Source: Prochlorococcus marinus str. MIT 0917
GTDB taxonomy: Bacteria; Cyanobacteriota; Cyanobacteriia; PCC-6307; Cyanobiaceae
DNA length: 64,000 nucleotides
Direction: 5' to 3'
Assembly: GCF_027359575.1 (NCBI RefSeq)
Contig: NZ_CP114784.1
Location: forward strand, 496,001-560,000
Part shown: positions 48,069-56,781 of the stretch, piece after piece
Position numbering within the stretch: position 1 is the first letter of the stretch
How the letters are laid out: each line of letters begins with the position of its first letter
The notes under the pieces: model-generated
Seen by the model: the letters and a program-made list of their open reading frames with translations, nothing else
The model's database searches: none
What the model was told of the DNA's origin: nothing
Position numbers and translations under genes: made by a program

Positions 48069-48275
48069 TTAGGCTCTCGGATGTAAATCTGGGTACCTTG
48101 TCGTTTCATCTTTAACTCTGTTTGGATTTTCACGATCAGAGTTTCTGGCTGCGTTAAAAATTATTAGAAATGGAATAGCTATTGCAAAGAAATAAAAATG
48201 CAATAAAAGAAGGTCCCAAGGAACACCTGAACTTCCATAGTCGGGAAAAAACAAGGCAGTCGATAACAGCATCAT
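48069..48275 (-). CDS. Two-helix membrane protein (68 aa)
   Basis: Start MMLLSTALFFPDYGSSGVPW; the 15 codons before look like noise. Helices near residues 1-10 and 20-43 (LLLLHFYFFAIAIPFLIIF), then a polar tail (NSDRENPNRVKDETTRYPDL). No paralog. Confidence 0.6.
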   Translation of the reverse strand: MMLLSTALFFPDYGSSGVPWDLLLLHFYFFAIAIPFLIIFNAARNSDRENPNRVKDETTRYPDLHPRA

Positions 48276-48334
48276 ACGAAGGAACACCTTATTTTTATAG
48301 ACTAAAAGGATTCTGAACAATTCGTGGGATATTT

Positions 48335-48478
48335 AGCTTTAACTGGAAGAATGGCTTAGATGTATGGCTGGAAAAATAATAAATAACAGATATAGAAATT
48401 ACGGATGGAGTTGAAAAAAGATTGCCGGAATTTATGGAGTGAGTCCTACTACTGTCAGGCGGTGGTCAGTTCAGTAAA
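48335..48478 (+). pseudogene. HTH-domain relic, copy 2
   Basis: NNRYRNYGWS, TGA, KKIAGIYGVSPTTVRRWSVQ. Matches the 37.0-kb relic including the TGA at the second Trp, so both descend from one already broken copy or the TGA is tolerated. Confidence 0.65.
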
Positions 48479-48514
48479 AAGCCGATATTCTGCCAATGAT
48501 CTTTAAAAATTCAA

Positions 48515-48895
48515 ATGAAGAAAACTGCGATTGTGGGTGTTGTTGCAGCGGCAATAGGACTTGCTGTTGGTTCTCAACTTCCTAAATCTGGTACTGCGGG
48601 ATATGCCGTAATTACAGGAACCACAAAAGATAGAGAAGCAGCTAAAGAGTATTTTCAAAACGTTAATCAATTCACTAAAGAATGTGGTTTTACAACCTTG
48701 GTATTAGATAGAAATACAGATATACGAGAAGGAAATAAGAGAGGAGATGGTGGTCCTCTAACTGTTATTGCAAGACATCCAAAGGGTAAGGATGCAGTAA
48801 TTAAATGCTACGAATCTGATGAATATCAAAGGCTAAAAGCCATTCGAGCACCTCATACCAATTGGAATTTCCGACTAACAGAAGGAAAACTATAA
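48515..48895 (+). CDS. DUF1330-like protein with N-terminal anchor (126 aa)
   Basis: N-terminal hydrophobic segment MKKTAIVGVVAAAIGLAVGS, then the DUF1330-like domain: GYAVITGTTKDREAAKEYFQ, ECGFTTLVLDRNTDIREG, KDAVIKCYESDEYQRLKAIR. This domain has a dimeric alpha-beta barrel fold and no agreed function. Probably exported or membrane-tethered. Confidence 0.75.
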   Translation: MKKTAIVGVVAAAIGLAVGSQLPKSGTAGYAVITGTTKDREAAKEYFQNVNQFTKECGFTTLVLDRNTDIREGNKRGDGGPLTVIARHPKGKDAVIKCYESDEYQRLKAIRAPHTNWNFRLTEGKL

Positions 48896-48902
48896 ATAAA
48901 AA

Positions 48903-48926
48903 AAGGGGGGGGGCATTTAGCCCCCT
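48903..48926 (-). terminator. Terminator with TTGACAGTCGATTTA module
   Basis: Minus strand GGGGGC TAAAT GCCCCC then a C/T run ending TTTTTTTA; TTGACAGTCGATTTA lies 9 nt upstream. It serves the 68-aa minus-strand gene and may also stop the convergent DUF1330-like gene. Confidence 0.75.
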
Positions 48927-49003
48927 CACATAAATCGACTGTCAACCGAGCTTTCACATTAACTGTTAGGCGATTGTCTGTTTACTTAGTTCTTACACAA
49001 GAT

Positions 49004-49210
49004 TTATTTAGATTCTATTTTTTCAGGTTCTATGTTTTCAACCTCTGTTTTTTCTGCATCTGTTTTTTTCGAAACAGCTGATTTGCCCTGACTTGACTTG
49101 AAAAGGAAGAAAGTTGGCAAAGCTAATAAAACAACAATAGCCGTAAGAAGAATGAGATTAATGGTGAAGCTACTGACTCCTAGCTCAGAAGACGTTAAAG
49201 CTAAAATCAT
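49004..49210 (-). CDS. Single-helix membrane protein (68 aa)
   Basis: MILALTSSELGVSSFTINLI, helix LLTAIVVLLALPTFFLF, then a Lys/Glu-rich tail (KTDAEKTEVENIEPEKIESK). N terminus outside, charged tail inside by the positive-inside rule. Related in plan to the 56-aa protein at 3.4 kb. Confidence 0.6.
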   Translation of the reverse strand: MILALTSSELGVSSFTINLILLTAIVVLLALPTFFLFKSSQGKSAVSKKTDAEKTEVENIEPEKIESK

Positions 49211-49340
49211 TTGAATAAAATAATCTTATTCTTGTATTTATAATCAATAAATAAATATAATCTAAAAAACTGAGACAATTTATAGCAAGAGAATAAAAAA
49301 AGATATTTTTATAAGTATTATTAGACACATGCGTTTGTAG

Positions 49341-49397
49341 TTAATAGACAGGGGAGAGAAGATCAGCAGTTAGGGCGAGGAGTAAAAAGCGTTTCAT
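49341..49397 (-). pseudogene. Signal-peptide stump
   Basis: MKRFLLLALTADLLSPVY then stop: remaining 5' end of a gene with the MRRFLLLALTAG-type signal peptide seen at 33.9 and 44 kb. Confidence 0.45.
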
Positions 49398-49402
49398 TTT
49401 AA

Positions 49403-49759
49403 TTACTTGTCATTATTCGCTTCATAAGCAAGACCATTTTGTTTGGCATATCGATTTGCGAAACGCATGAATCTATTAAAATCTCTTTGTGATCTCCAAC
49501 AGTAAATAGCCTCTATAGCAGTATATTTCCCATTTTTTTTTGAAACAGCGATATTTATTTCTCTAGTAGTTATTTTCCCTTCTTCGTCAATTAAATACAT
49601 TCCCTGTATTTCTTTAAAATTATCTGATAATAATGCGTCAGGACTATTAAATCTGAAGAAAGCTTGTCCTGCTTGACCATCTTTGCTTTTTGTAAGCCTT
49701 ATTTCTGGAATAACTTTTTCGTCGACACCGTTAAAAAATTGTATCGCAACATCCTTCAT
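49403..49759 (-). CDS. psb28: Photosystem II assembly protein Psb28
   Basis: 118 aa, full family length. IQFFNGVDEKVIPEIRLTKS, FRFNSPDALL, IQGMYLIDEEGKITTREINI and RDFNRFMRFANRYAKQNGLA are the Psb28 blocks. Psb28 binds the cytosolic face of PSII assembly intermediates (CP47/RC47). Stand-alone gene here. Confidence 0.9.
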   Translation of the reverse strand: MKDVAIQFFNGVDEKVIPEIRLTKSKDGQAGQAFFRFNSPDALLSDNFKEIQGMYLIDEEGKITTREINIAVSKKNGKYTAIEAIYCWRSQRDFNRFMRFANRYAKQNGLAYEANNDK

Positions 49760-49969
49760 CTACTTTTCTTGATTTCTTTTTTACTTTAAATGCTTTTTTA
49801 GAGAGAACTTTAGAGAATGTCATTGCATACATCGATATGTAGTCGCTATTACTATCAGGGAATCTTCTAAAAGCTTTTTTTTAATAAATTAAGCATTTTT
49901 TAAATTGTAATTAGTTAATAATTACAATGGATTATCAGAATAAATTCGTTTGAGGTCTTGTACTAAATC

Positions 49970-50671
49970 ATGAATAAATATTTTGATCAGCCAATTGTTA
50001 TACTTGGTGGTTTCTTGATTGACGGTAGTGCCTATAAGGAAATGACAGAATATATTAAAAGTAGAATAAAGAACAAAGTAGTAATAGTTCCAGTAAATAA
50101 AATTGAGTGGCTTAGTACTAATTGGTCATTTGGTTGGAAGAATATTCTTGATAAAGTTGAGAAAATAGTGACAGAATTATCGAAAGAATCGTCTACGAAT
50201 AAAGTCACTTTGATAGGTCATAGCTCTGGAGGGATGATCCTCAGATTGTATTTATCAGATCTTTTATTTAGTCGGAAGATCTACAATGGGAAGGATTATG
50301 CAAATTGCTTAATTACACTAGGAAGTCCTAATCAAGCAAAAAGAGCCACCTATCTACGTAATTTTGTAAGCTCTAAATTGCCAGGTAGTTTCTATAGCGC
50401 AGATGTTAGTTATATATCTGTTGCTGGCGAATTAGACTTGAACGGACCTATTGCGACAAAGACATCACTAAAATTAAGCAAGTCATCTTATAGAGCATTG
50501 AATGGAAATGGAGATGTTATTGGAGATGGACTAGTCCCTAGAGATTCAGCATTACTAATTGGCTCAAAACAGGTAGTGATGAAAGAAACAGCACACGGAA
50601 AAGCTTTTGGTAAGGATTGGTATGGTTCAAAAAATAAAGTTGAAGAATGGCTTAATAAATCTTTGATATGA
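49970..50671 (+). CDS. Alpha/beta hydrolase, lipase-like (233 aa)
   Basis: N-terminal strand IVILGGFLIDGSAYKEM, nucleophile elbow LIGHSSGGM (Ser85 in GHSSG), a likely Asp in GDGLVPRDSALL and His in TAHGKAF complete the triad. Resembles triacylglycerol-lipase-like or PGAP1-like esterases of cyanobacteria. No signal peptide. It sits 159 bases before the iron cluster, same strand; whether it belongs to it (for example as an esterase on a siderophore) is open. Confidence 0.7.
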   Translation: MNKYFDQPIVILGGFLIDGSAYKEMTEYIKSRIKNKVVIVPVNKIEWLSTNWSFGWKNILDKVEKIVTELSKESSTNKVTLIGHSSGGMILRLYLSDLLFSRKIYNGKDYANCLITLGSPNQAKRATYLRNFVSSKLPGSFYSADVSYISVAGELDLNGPIATKTSLKLSKSSYRALNGNGDVIGDGLVPRDSALLIGSKQVVMKETAHGKAFGKDWYGSKNKVEEWLNKSLI

Positions 50672-50830
50672 TATAGAAGTAATTTAGAGGTTTGGATTTA
50701 ATTAGATTTTAATTTATTTTGTAGACTTCTTTCTGTAAAAGCCATCCAGCTTTAGTAATCACGTATGTAATATTTGTACATGGCATAAATATTAGAATAA
50801 CTATCGTTAAGTTGAAATAATTTCTTTCAG

Positions 50831-51850
50831 GTGTCCTATCAAAAGTTTTTAAACTTGTTTAGGGAAAAGAATAGATTGAACGCAACGGTTCTTTTAGTAT
50901 TTATTGCTTTAGTCATAGTTTTGTCTTTAAGTAATGGCTCTGTTGAATTAAGTAGTCATGAATTAATCAAAGCATTCATGAGAGAAGGTGATTTAACTAA
51001 TCAAATTATTTTTTGGGAACTTAGACTTCCTAGATTAATTGCTTCTTTACTTGTTGGCTCAGCATTAGGTATGTCTGGGGCTCTCCTGCAAGGAATGCTA
51101 AGAAATGGATTGGCAAGTCCTTACTTGCTCGGCATTTCTGCAGGGTCTGGCTTGGTAATTGTTTTGTTGATAAGCATGGGTTTATGGCTCTCTTGGATTC
51201 CGATTGCTGCATGGATAGGGGCAATTATCACTACGTTAATTGTCTATTGTTTAGCAAAATCTGGGACTTCCATATCAGTTGAAAGATTGATTCTTGCAGG
51301 GGTTGCTTTAAGTAGTCTTTTTGGGTCTATTCAGTCAATGCTTCTCCTACAAACAGAAGATGGAAGAGTTCAAGCTGCTTTGACTTGGTTAATAGGTAGT
51401 CTTAACTCCAGAGGTTGGACTGAAATCAAGTTAGCTGGTCCACCAATCATCTTTGCTTTAGTTGTGGGATTATTACTCTCAAGACAATTGAATTTATTAG
51501 GCTTGGGAGATGAATTATCTGTAGGTTTAGGAAATTCTTTATTTCGTTCAAGATGCTTGATTGGTGCATCTGCAACTCTGTTGGCTGCAAGCTCAGTTAG
51601 CGTTGGTGGCTTGATTGGATTTGTAGGTTTGATTGTCCCCCATGCCGTACGATTTTTATTTGGGACAGACTATAAAGTTGTTCTTCCATTCTCTGCTTTA
51701 TTAGGTGCCTTTACCCTTAGTTCGGCCGATTTGATTGCAAGATCGGGGTCTATTGAATTGCCTGTTGGAATCATCACATCATTATTAGGCGCTCCAATTT
51801 TTATAGTCTTATTGTATAAAAGACAAAAATCCTTAACTAGTATGAGATAG
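50831..51850 (+). CDS. FecCD-type iron-chelate permease
   Basis: 339 aa, GTG start. About nine to ten hydrophobic segments; the family blocks are LRLPRLIASLLVGSALGMSG, LLQGMLRNGLASPYLLGISA, and VGGLIGFVGLIVPHAVRFLF. As a single FecCD protein it would form a homodimer in the inner membrane with the ATPase encoded 5 bases downstream, importing a siderophore-, haem- or corrinoid-type ligand. Confidence 0.9.
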   Translation: MSYQKFLNLFREKNRLNATVLLVFIALVIVLSLSNGSVELSSHELIKAFMREGDLTNQIIFWELRLPRLIASLLVGSALGMSGALLQGMLRNGLASPYLLGISAGSGLVIVLLISMGLWLSWIPIAAWIGAIITTLIVYCLAKSGTSISVERLILAGVALSSLFGSIQSMLLLQTEDGRVQAALTWLIGSLNSRGWTEIKLAGPPIIFALVVGLLLSRQLNLLGLGDELSVGLGNSLFRSRCLIGASATLLAASSVSVGGLIGFVGLIVPHAVRFLFGTDYKVVLPFSALLGAFTLSSADLIARSGSIELPVGIITSLLGAPIFIVLLYKRQKSLTSMR

Positions 51851-51855
51851 ACGTA

Positions 51856-52632
51856 ATGACACTAATAACAAAAGATTTCTCTACCGGTTATGAAGAAAAT
51901 CAAATCATTAAATCGATAAGTCTCTCATTAGAGAAATCTGAGTGGTTAGGAATTGTTGGAGCGAATGGATCAGGTAAATCCACTTTCTTAAAAGGTATAA
52001 GCCGCATACTTGACGCACATACAGGTAATGCCTATTTGGATGGGCAGGATATTCATCATTCTTCTACTAAGGAAATAGCAAAAAAGATTTCTGTATTACC
52101 TCAGCATCAGAGGTCTAATTTAACTCTTACCGTCTATGAATTGGTATGTCTTGGACGGTCTCCTCATAAAAAATGGTGGGAACTCGACCTTGATGAAAAT
52201 GATCATATAAAAGTAGAGAGATCCATCGAATTAACTGATATGACAGTTTTTAAGGATAAACCTGTTGATAAATTATCTGGAGGGCAAAGGCAAAGGGCTT
52301 TCCTTTCTTTAGCTCTTGCGCAAGATGCAAAAACACTTTTATTGGATGAACCAACAACTTTTTTAGATCTTCGCTATCAACTTCAATTCTTAGACCTACT
52401 CAAGAAAATAAATCATGAACAGGAAATTTCAATTGTTACTGTTATTCATGACTTGAACTTGGCTGCGAGATACTGCGATCGGATTGCAGTACTTAAAGAC
52501 GGCGAATTATTAGCTATCGACAAACCAAGAGAAGTTCTAACTCATGAGCTTTTGAAAAATGCTTTTCAAGTTGAGACATGCCAAATAGAAACACCTATTG
52601 GTCTTCAAGTATGTACAATTAAATCTTGCTGA
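51856..52632 (+). CDS. FecE-type ABC transporter ATPase
   Basis: 258 aa. Walker A GANGSGKST (35-43), Q-loop LPQHQ, signature LSGGQRQ (140-146), Walker B LLLDEP (161-166), H-loop VIHDL (His198). YELVCLGRSPH is typical of iron-chelate ATPases. Operon with the permease. Confidence 0.92.
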   Translation: MTLITKDFSTGYEENQIIKSISLSLEKSEWLGIVGANGSGKSTFLKGISRILDAHTGNAYLDGQDIHHSSTKEIAKKISVLPQHQRSNLTLTVYELVCLGRSPHKKWWELDLDENDHIKVERSIELTDMTVFKDKPVDKLSGGQRQRAFLSLALAQDAKTLLLDEPTTFLDLRYQLQFLDLLKKINHEQEISIVTVIHDLNLAARYCDRIAVLKDGELLAIDKPREVLTHELLKNAFQVETCQIETPIGLQVCTIKSC

Positions 52633-52833
52633 AATGGCATAATCAATTTGTATATAGACATAGAAGTATAGCTTTATACCTGTAAGAGGATCTAATAGCA
52701 CCTTTTAGCCTATGGATTACCAGAAAGAATCTTTTTGCTTATTTATATGTATAGAACGATACCTTTTTGAAAAGTTTTTCAATAAATTTATGTCTATAAA
52801 AATAAGTATATTTTCTTGTTGTGTGAGGCAAGG

Positions 52834-55074
52834 GTGAAGCTTTTTCGTAAGCTGCTGGTTATTCCTGCGGCAATCTCTTTTTTAGGTTCTTCTACAGCAA
52901 TTGCATTGCAAGTTGAATCAAATTCTCCTAAAGGATTTGGAGTTAAGACAAATAGAGATGCAACTTTAATTGCTCAGGGAGGACAAGAAGATGCAGCTGG
53001 TAAAATTAAAATTACTGTTACTGGTACTAAAACACCAAGAGCAACTTCTGAATATCCAGGGAGTGTAACTGTTATCGAAGGAGAGGAAATATACTCAAAT
53101 CAGTCTCCTACTTTAAGAAATTTATTACAGGATGTACCTGGTGTTAGTACAAAGAAATTTACTCAAAGTGGAGTAAGGGGAATAACAAGTCAAGAAGACG
53201 TAAATATAAGAGGTATGAATGGCGATAGAGTTTTAATGCAAGTTGATGGAATAAGACTACCTACCTATTCCTATGGAAGTTATTACACTTTTGGCAGAGG
53301 TAGTTATGTAGATTTCAATACGCTCAAATCAGTTGAAGTTCTGAAAGGTCCAGCCTCAACACTTTATGGAAGTGATGCTCTTGGGGGGGCAATTACATTT
53401 AGACAGCTATCCCCATCTGATTTATTAAAAGAAGACGGCACATATGCTGTTGAGTTGCCAACCTATTACGATGGAGCAAATGAAGGGTTAGGAGGAGCGA
53501 TAAAAATTGCGGCACCTCTATCGGAAAGACTCTCAGGATTATTTATTGTTAGTGGGGAGAGAGGGGGAGATCCTGCAACAAATGCAGATGATAAATACAT
53601 AAACGGAGGAGAGAGTTCTGGTAATACATTATTTTCTAATCTTGAGTTAAATATTGATGATTATTCAAAAGCAAATTTTATAGCTGAAAGTATAAATAAA
53701 TCAACAGATGAAGATCCAGTCAAGCCTGACAACTTACCAAGTGGTTATAGCTCTTTAGACTCTGAAAGTGAAACACAAACAAATAGATATTCAATATCAT
53801 ATGTTTATGAAAATCCATCTAATGGTAAGTCGGTACAGTACTCGAAAGTCAAAGCTTATTTTCAAGATATAGAAGCAGATCATAAATATAGTCGTAATGC
53901 GGTTGTTTATGGAAGGCCATCAAATCAGAAAAGAGACCAACCTTTTGAACATTCTTCATATGGAGCAGAGTTACAGTTTAGGAGTGATAGAAGCGTTGGA
54001 AATTCTCTACATCAAATTTCTTATGGCCTAGATTTTTCTGAAAGTGATAATGAAAGAGAAAGAAAGGTTACCAATAACTTGACTGGGGTAACAGAAAGCC
54101 TTAAAGAAACACCTGATTCGACTATTCAACGAACTGGTGTATACATACAAGATGAAATTGCTGTAAATGATAAATTAGATATTATCGCTGGCATTAGATA
54201 TGATAATTTTGATTTAGATGCCGAATCAGATGCAGCATATTTAGCTAATGGAGTAGGTGTTCTAGAACCAGTTGGCTATAATGAAAGTGCTATTAGTCCG
54301 AAATTGTCTGCAATATATAAGGTTAATCCTGAGCTCTCTTTCTATGGTCTATATGCAAGAGGTTTTAGAGCACCAAATTATGTTGATATGAATAGTAGTT
54401 TTACTAATGTCCAGAGAAGATATACAACTTATTCTAATCCTGATTTGAAGCCTGAGACAAGTGATACATTTGAAGTTGGGTTAAGAAAATTTACTGATAA
54501 ATTTGATTGGAATATTTCAGGATTCTTCAGTAAATATGATGATTATATTGAACAACATAGTTATATAGGTCAATCAGCAAGTGGATTCAGTGAATATAAG
54601 TCTGTGAATAAAGATGAGATTGATATTTATGGTACTGAAATTGAGGCTGAATATAGGTTTAATCCTGATTCAACTGGAATAAGTTTGCTAGCATCCTTGG
54701 GCTACCAGCATGGAGAAAATACAAAAACAGATACGGCTCTTGAGTCAATAGAACCACTTAAAGCGATAGCTATTCTTAGATATAAAACCTCAGATAATAA
54801 AATTACTGTTGATTTGAAGAACACTCATGTAGGAGGACCGAGAGTAGAAAGTGGAACAACTACATACGTTCCTGATTCTTATAATAAGGTTGATTTGATT
54901 GGTAGTCTAAAACAATCAGATAGATTAGAAGTTGATTTAGGAGTTTATAATTTGTTTGACGAAAGATATTACTATTACTCCGATGTCAAAGGATTGTCTA
55001 AGACAGCTGCCAATTTAGAGGGATATTCTCAACCCTCTAGGCATATTAAGGCTGGGTTTAATTTCAGATTTTAA
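52834..55074 (+). CDS. TonB-dependent outer-membrane receptor
   Basis: 746 aa from the GTG (MKLFRKLLVIPAAISFLG, signal peptide); TTG codons six and five codons earlier are possible. Plug domain about residues 45-200 with VNIRGMNGDRVLMQVDGIRL and VEVLKGPASTLYGSDALGGA, then a beta-barrel ending in Phe (AGFNFRF). The barrel has FRAPNY and NPDLKPET boxes like haem/haemoglobin receptors, but no His between them, so a siderophore ligand is as likely. A 200-base gap with its own promoter probably separates it from the ATPase. Confidence 0.92.
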   Translation: MKLFRKLLVIPAAISFLGSSTAIALQVESNSPKGFGVKTNRDATLIAQGGQEDAAGKIKITVTGTKTPRATSEYPGSVTVIEGEEIYSNQSPTLRNLLQDVPGVSTKKFTQSGVRGITSQEDVNIRGMNGDRVLMQVDGIRLPTYSYGSYYTFGRGSYVDFNTLKSVEVLKGPASTLYGSDALGGAITFRQLSPSDLLKEDGTYAVELPTYYDGANEGLGGAIKIAAPLSERLSGLFIVSGERGGDPATNADDKYINGGESSGNTLFSNLELNIDDYSKANFIAESINKSTDEDPVKPDNLPSGYSSLDSESETQTNRYSISYVYENPSNGKSVQYSKVKAYFQDIEADHKYSRNAVVYGRPSNQKRDQPFEHSSYGAELQFRSDRSVGNSLHQISYGLDFSESDNERERKVTNNLTGVTESLKETPDSTIQRTGVYIQDEIAVNDKLDIIAGIRYDNFDLDAESDAAYLANGVGVLEPVGYNESAISPKLSAIYKVNPELSFYGLYARGFRAPNYVDMNSSFTNVQRRYTTYSNPDLKPETSDTFEVGLRKFTDKFDWNISGFFSKYDDYIEQHSYIGQSASGFSEYKSVNKDEIDIYGTEIEAEYRFNPDSTGISLLASLGYQHGENTKTDTALESIEPLKAIAILRYKTSDNKITVDLKNTHVGGPRVESGTTTYVPDSYNKVDLIGSLKQSDRLEVDLGVYNLFDERYYYYSDVKGLSKTAANLEGYSQPSRHIKAGFNFRF

Positions 55075-55128
55075 ATTTTATATAGTAAGTATAAATTAAG
55101 TCAAGTTTTTAATTAAACAAAAAAGTTA

Positions 55129-56016
55129 ATGAAGATTCTAAATTATTTCTACTTTTTACCATTTTTGTTATTAAGTTCTTGTTCGTCATTTAATTCTAAT
55201 AATGGAGCAATAAGTGATAGTAATTCAAAGCTCTTACAAGATAAGAGTATTAATAAAGTAATTACTTTAACATCATTAAGTACTGATATTGTTAGTGCTT
55301 TATCAAGGGATAAACTTGTAGCTATTCCTGGAAGTTCACTTTTTAAAGGTAAAATTGACTATCAGAAATTGCCAAGAATAAGTCAGGGCAGAACTCCACC
55401 TAATTTAGAGAAAATTGTTTCTTTGAAGCCAGATTTGGTAATTGGGACAAAGGGTTTTCATGACAAAATACTAGGCAAACTTAAAGATATTAATATTCAA
55501 ACAATTTCGTATGAATTAAATGATTGGAATAGCCTAGAAAATACTATTAATTTAATTTCTACTAAATTAGATATAAATAATTTGAGGACATCTAATGAAA
55601 TAGTTAACACTAAATTGAAAGAATGTGTTGTTGCCAATGAACAAAATGAAAACCCTAGTGTAGTTGTTCTTGCTAGTACAAAACCTATTCTCTCTCCTAA
55701 CTCAAAAAGTTGGGCTGGAAATCTTCTTCAAAGATTTGGTATAAATAGTCTAACTAAAGATCTTGATTCAAAAAGTGAGTTTCGAGGTTACGTAAATTTA
55801 TCACCAGAATGGTTAATAAAAGAAGATCCTGATAACTTAATTATTATCCAAACAAGGCCTGGACAATACGTTGACTTTGAAAAATCTAAGCCATTTTCTA
55901 ATCTAAAAGCAGTTAAATCTGATCAAGTGTATCGTTTTAATTACTATGGGCTAATAAATGCAGGTAGTTTAGAGAGTATTAATAGTGCATGTTTAAAACT
56001 TAGAAAAATATTTTAA
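55129..56016 (+). CDS. Iron-chelate-binding lipoprotein
   Basis: 295 aa. Lipoprotein signal MKILNYFYFLPFLLLSSC (lipobox LSSC). Type III binding-protein plan: VITLTSLSTDIVSALSRDKL, NLEKIVSLKPDLVIG, a linking helix, and WAGNLLQRFGINSL ... EWLIKEDPDNLIII. It delivers the ligand to the FecCD permease. 54 bases after the receptor gene; converges with tonB with a four-base gap. Confidence 0.88.
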   Translation: MKILNYFYFLPFLLLSSCSSFNSNNGAISDSNSKLLQDKSINKVITLTSLSTDIVSALSRDKLVAIPGSSLFKGKIDYQKLPRISQGRTPPNLEKIVSLKPDLVIGTKGFHDKILGKLKDINIQTISYELNDWNSLENTINLISTKLDINNLRTSNEIVNTKLKECVVANEQNENPSVVVLASTKPILSPNSKSWAGNLLQRFGINSLTKDLDSKSEFRGYVNLSPEWLIKEDPDNLIIIQTRPGQYVDFEKSKPFSNLKAVKSDQVYRFNYYGLINAGSLESINSACLKLRKIF

Positions 56017-56020
56017 CTAC

Positions 56021-56707
56021 TTATTTTATTTTTAAATCGTATTCAATATTTATTGAAGTTTCCTCTTCTAAGGGGTAAAAAGTAGAATTAATTGCAGCTT
56101 TTTTAGCAGCTTTATCAATTGATTCATGCCCACTGTGACTTATTAACTCTGCCTTAAAGACTTTTCCCTTTTTGTTAATCCATACTTTTACTATAGGAGT
56201 TCCCTCTGCTCCTCTTCTAAGAGCGATTGGAGGGTATATAGGCCGAACACATTTCAAACAAGTAATTTTTATTGTTCCCTTGCCCATTAAAGATCCCTTT
56301 TCTGGCTCATTATTGTTTATACCTTCACTAGATCCGCTCCCTTTTTCCTCTTTTAATATAGTTTTGTTTACCGAATTACTTTTATTTAACTTCTGTTCAA
56401 TTTGATTCTCATTTATCTTTTTAGTTATTTTTTTATTTTCAAATGATTTTTCTTGATCTAAAGGATTTTTATTATTAATTTTTTCTTTTAATTCTTCTTT
56501 TGTTGAAGGTCTTTTAATTGATTTTTCACTTCTTTTTGTGGCTTCCCCTAATCCTGATTCTTGGAAATTATCAATCAGCTCAATTGGAATAATTTTCTTA
56601 CCTAAACTGATATCTTTTTCTTTTTCTACAAATAAAAAGAAGGAAAGGTGAATCAATACTGACAAGAGGATGTAATAATTGATTCTAATTGTTTTTATCT
56701 TATTCAT
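56021..56707 (-). CDS. tonB: TonB energy-transducing protein
   Basis: 228 aa: one N-terminal helix (YYILLSVLIHLSFFLFV), a long Lys/Glu/Asn-rich linker (residues 45-140) instead of the usual Pro-rich one, and a C-terminal TonB domain (RPIYPPIALRRGAEGTPIVK, VWINKKGKVFKAELISHSGH). It couples the proton gradient to the receptor. Divergent from exbB, with 74 bases between that should hold both promoters. Confidence 0.88.
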   Translation of the reverse strand: MNKIKTIRINYYILLSVLIHLSFFLFVEKEKDISLGKKIIPIELIDNFQESGLGEATKRSEKSIKRPSTKEELKEKINNKNPLDQEKSFENKKITKKINENQIEQKLNKSNSVNKTILKEEKGSGSSEGINNNEPEKGSLMGKGTIKITCLKCVRPIYPPIALRRGAEGTPIVKVWINKKGKVFKAELISHSGHESIDKAAKKAAINSTFYPLEEETSINIEYDLKIK

Positions 56708-56781
56708 TTTTCTAGGTAATTATTAATCCAATTAGCTTTCTTTTATTAGGATTATGATTGTTATATTCATTATAAGTCTTC

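Noticed and set aside
50700-50830. Fur-box-like AT-rich sequence before the FecCD gene
   Set aside because: No 19-bp palindrome of adequate match was found by eye; regulation by Fur is likely from family knowledge but not visible.
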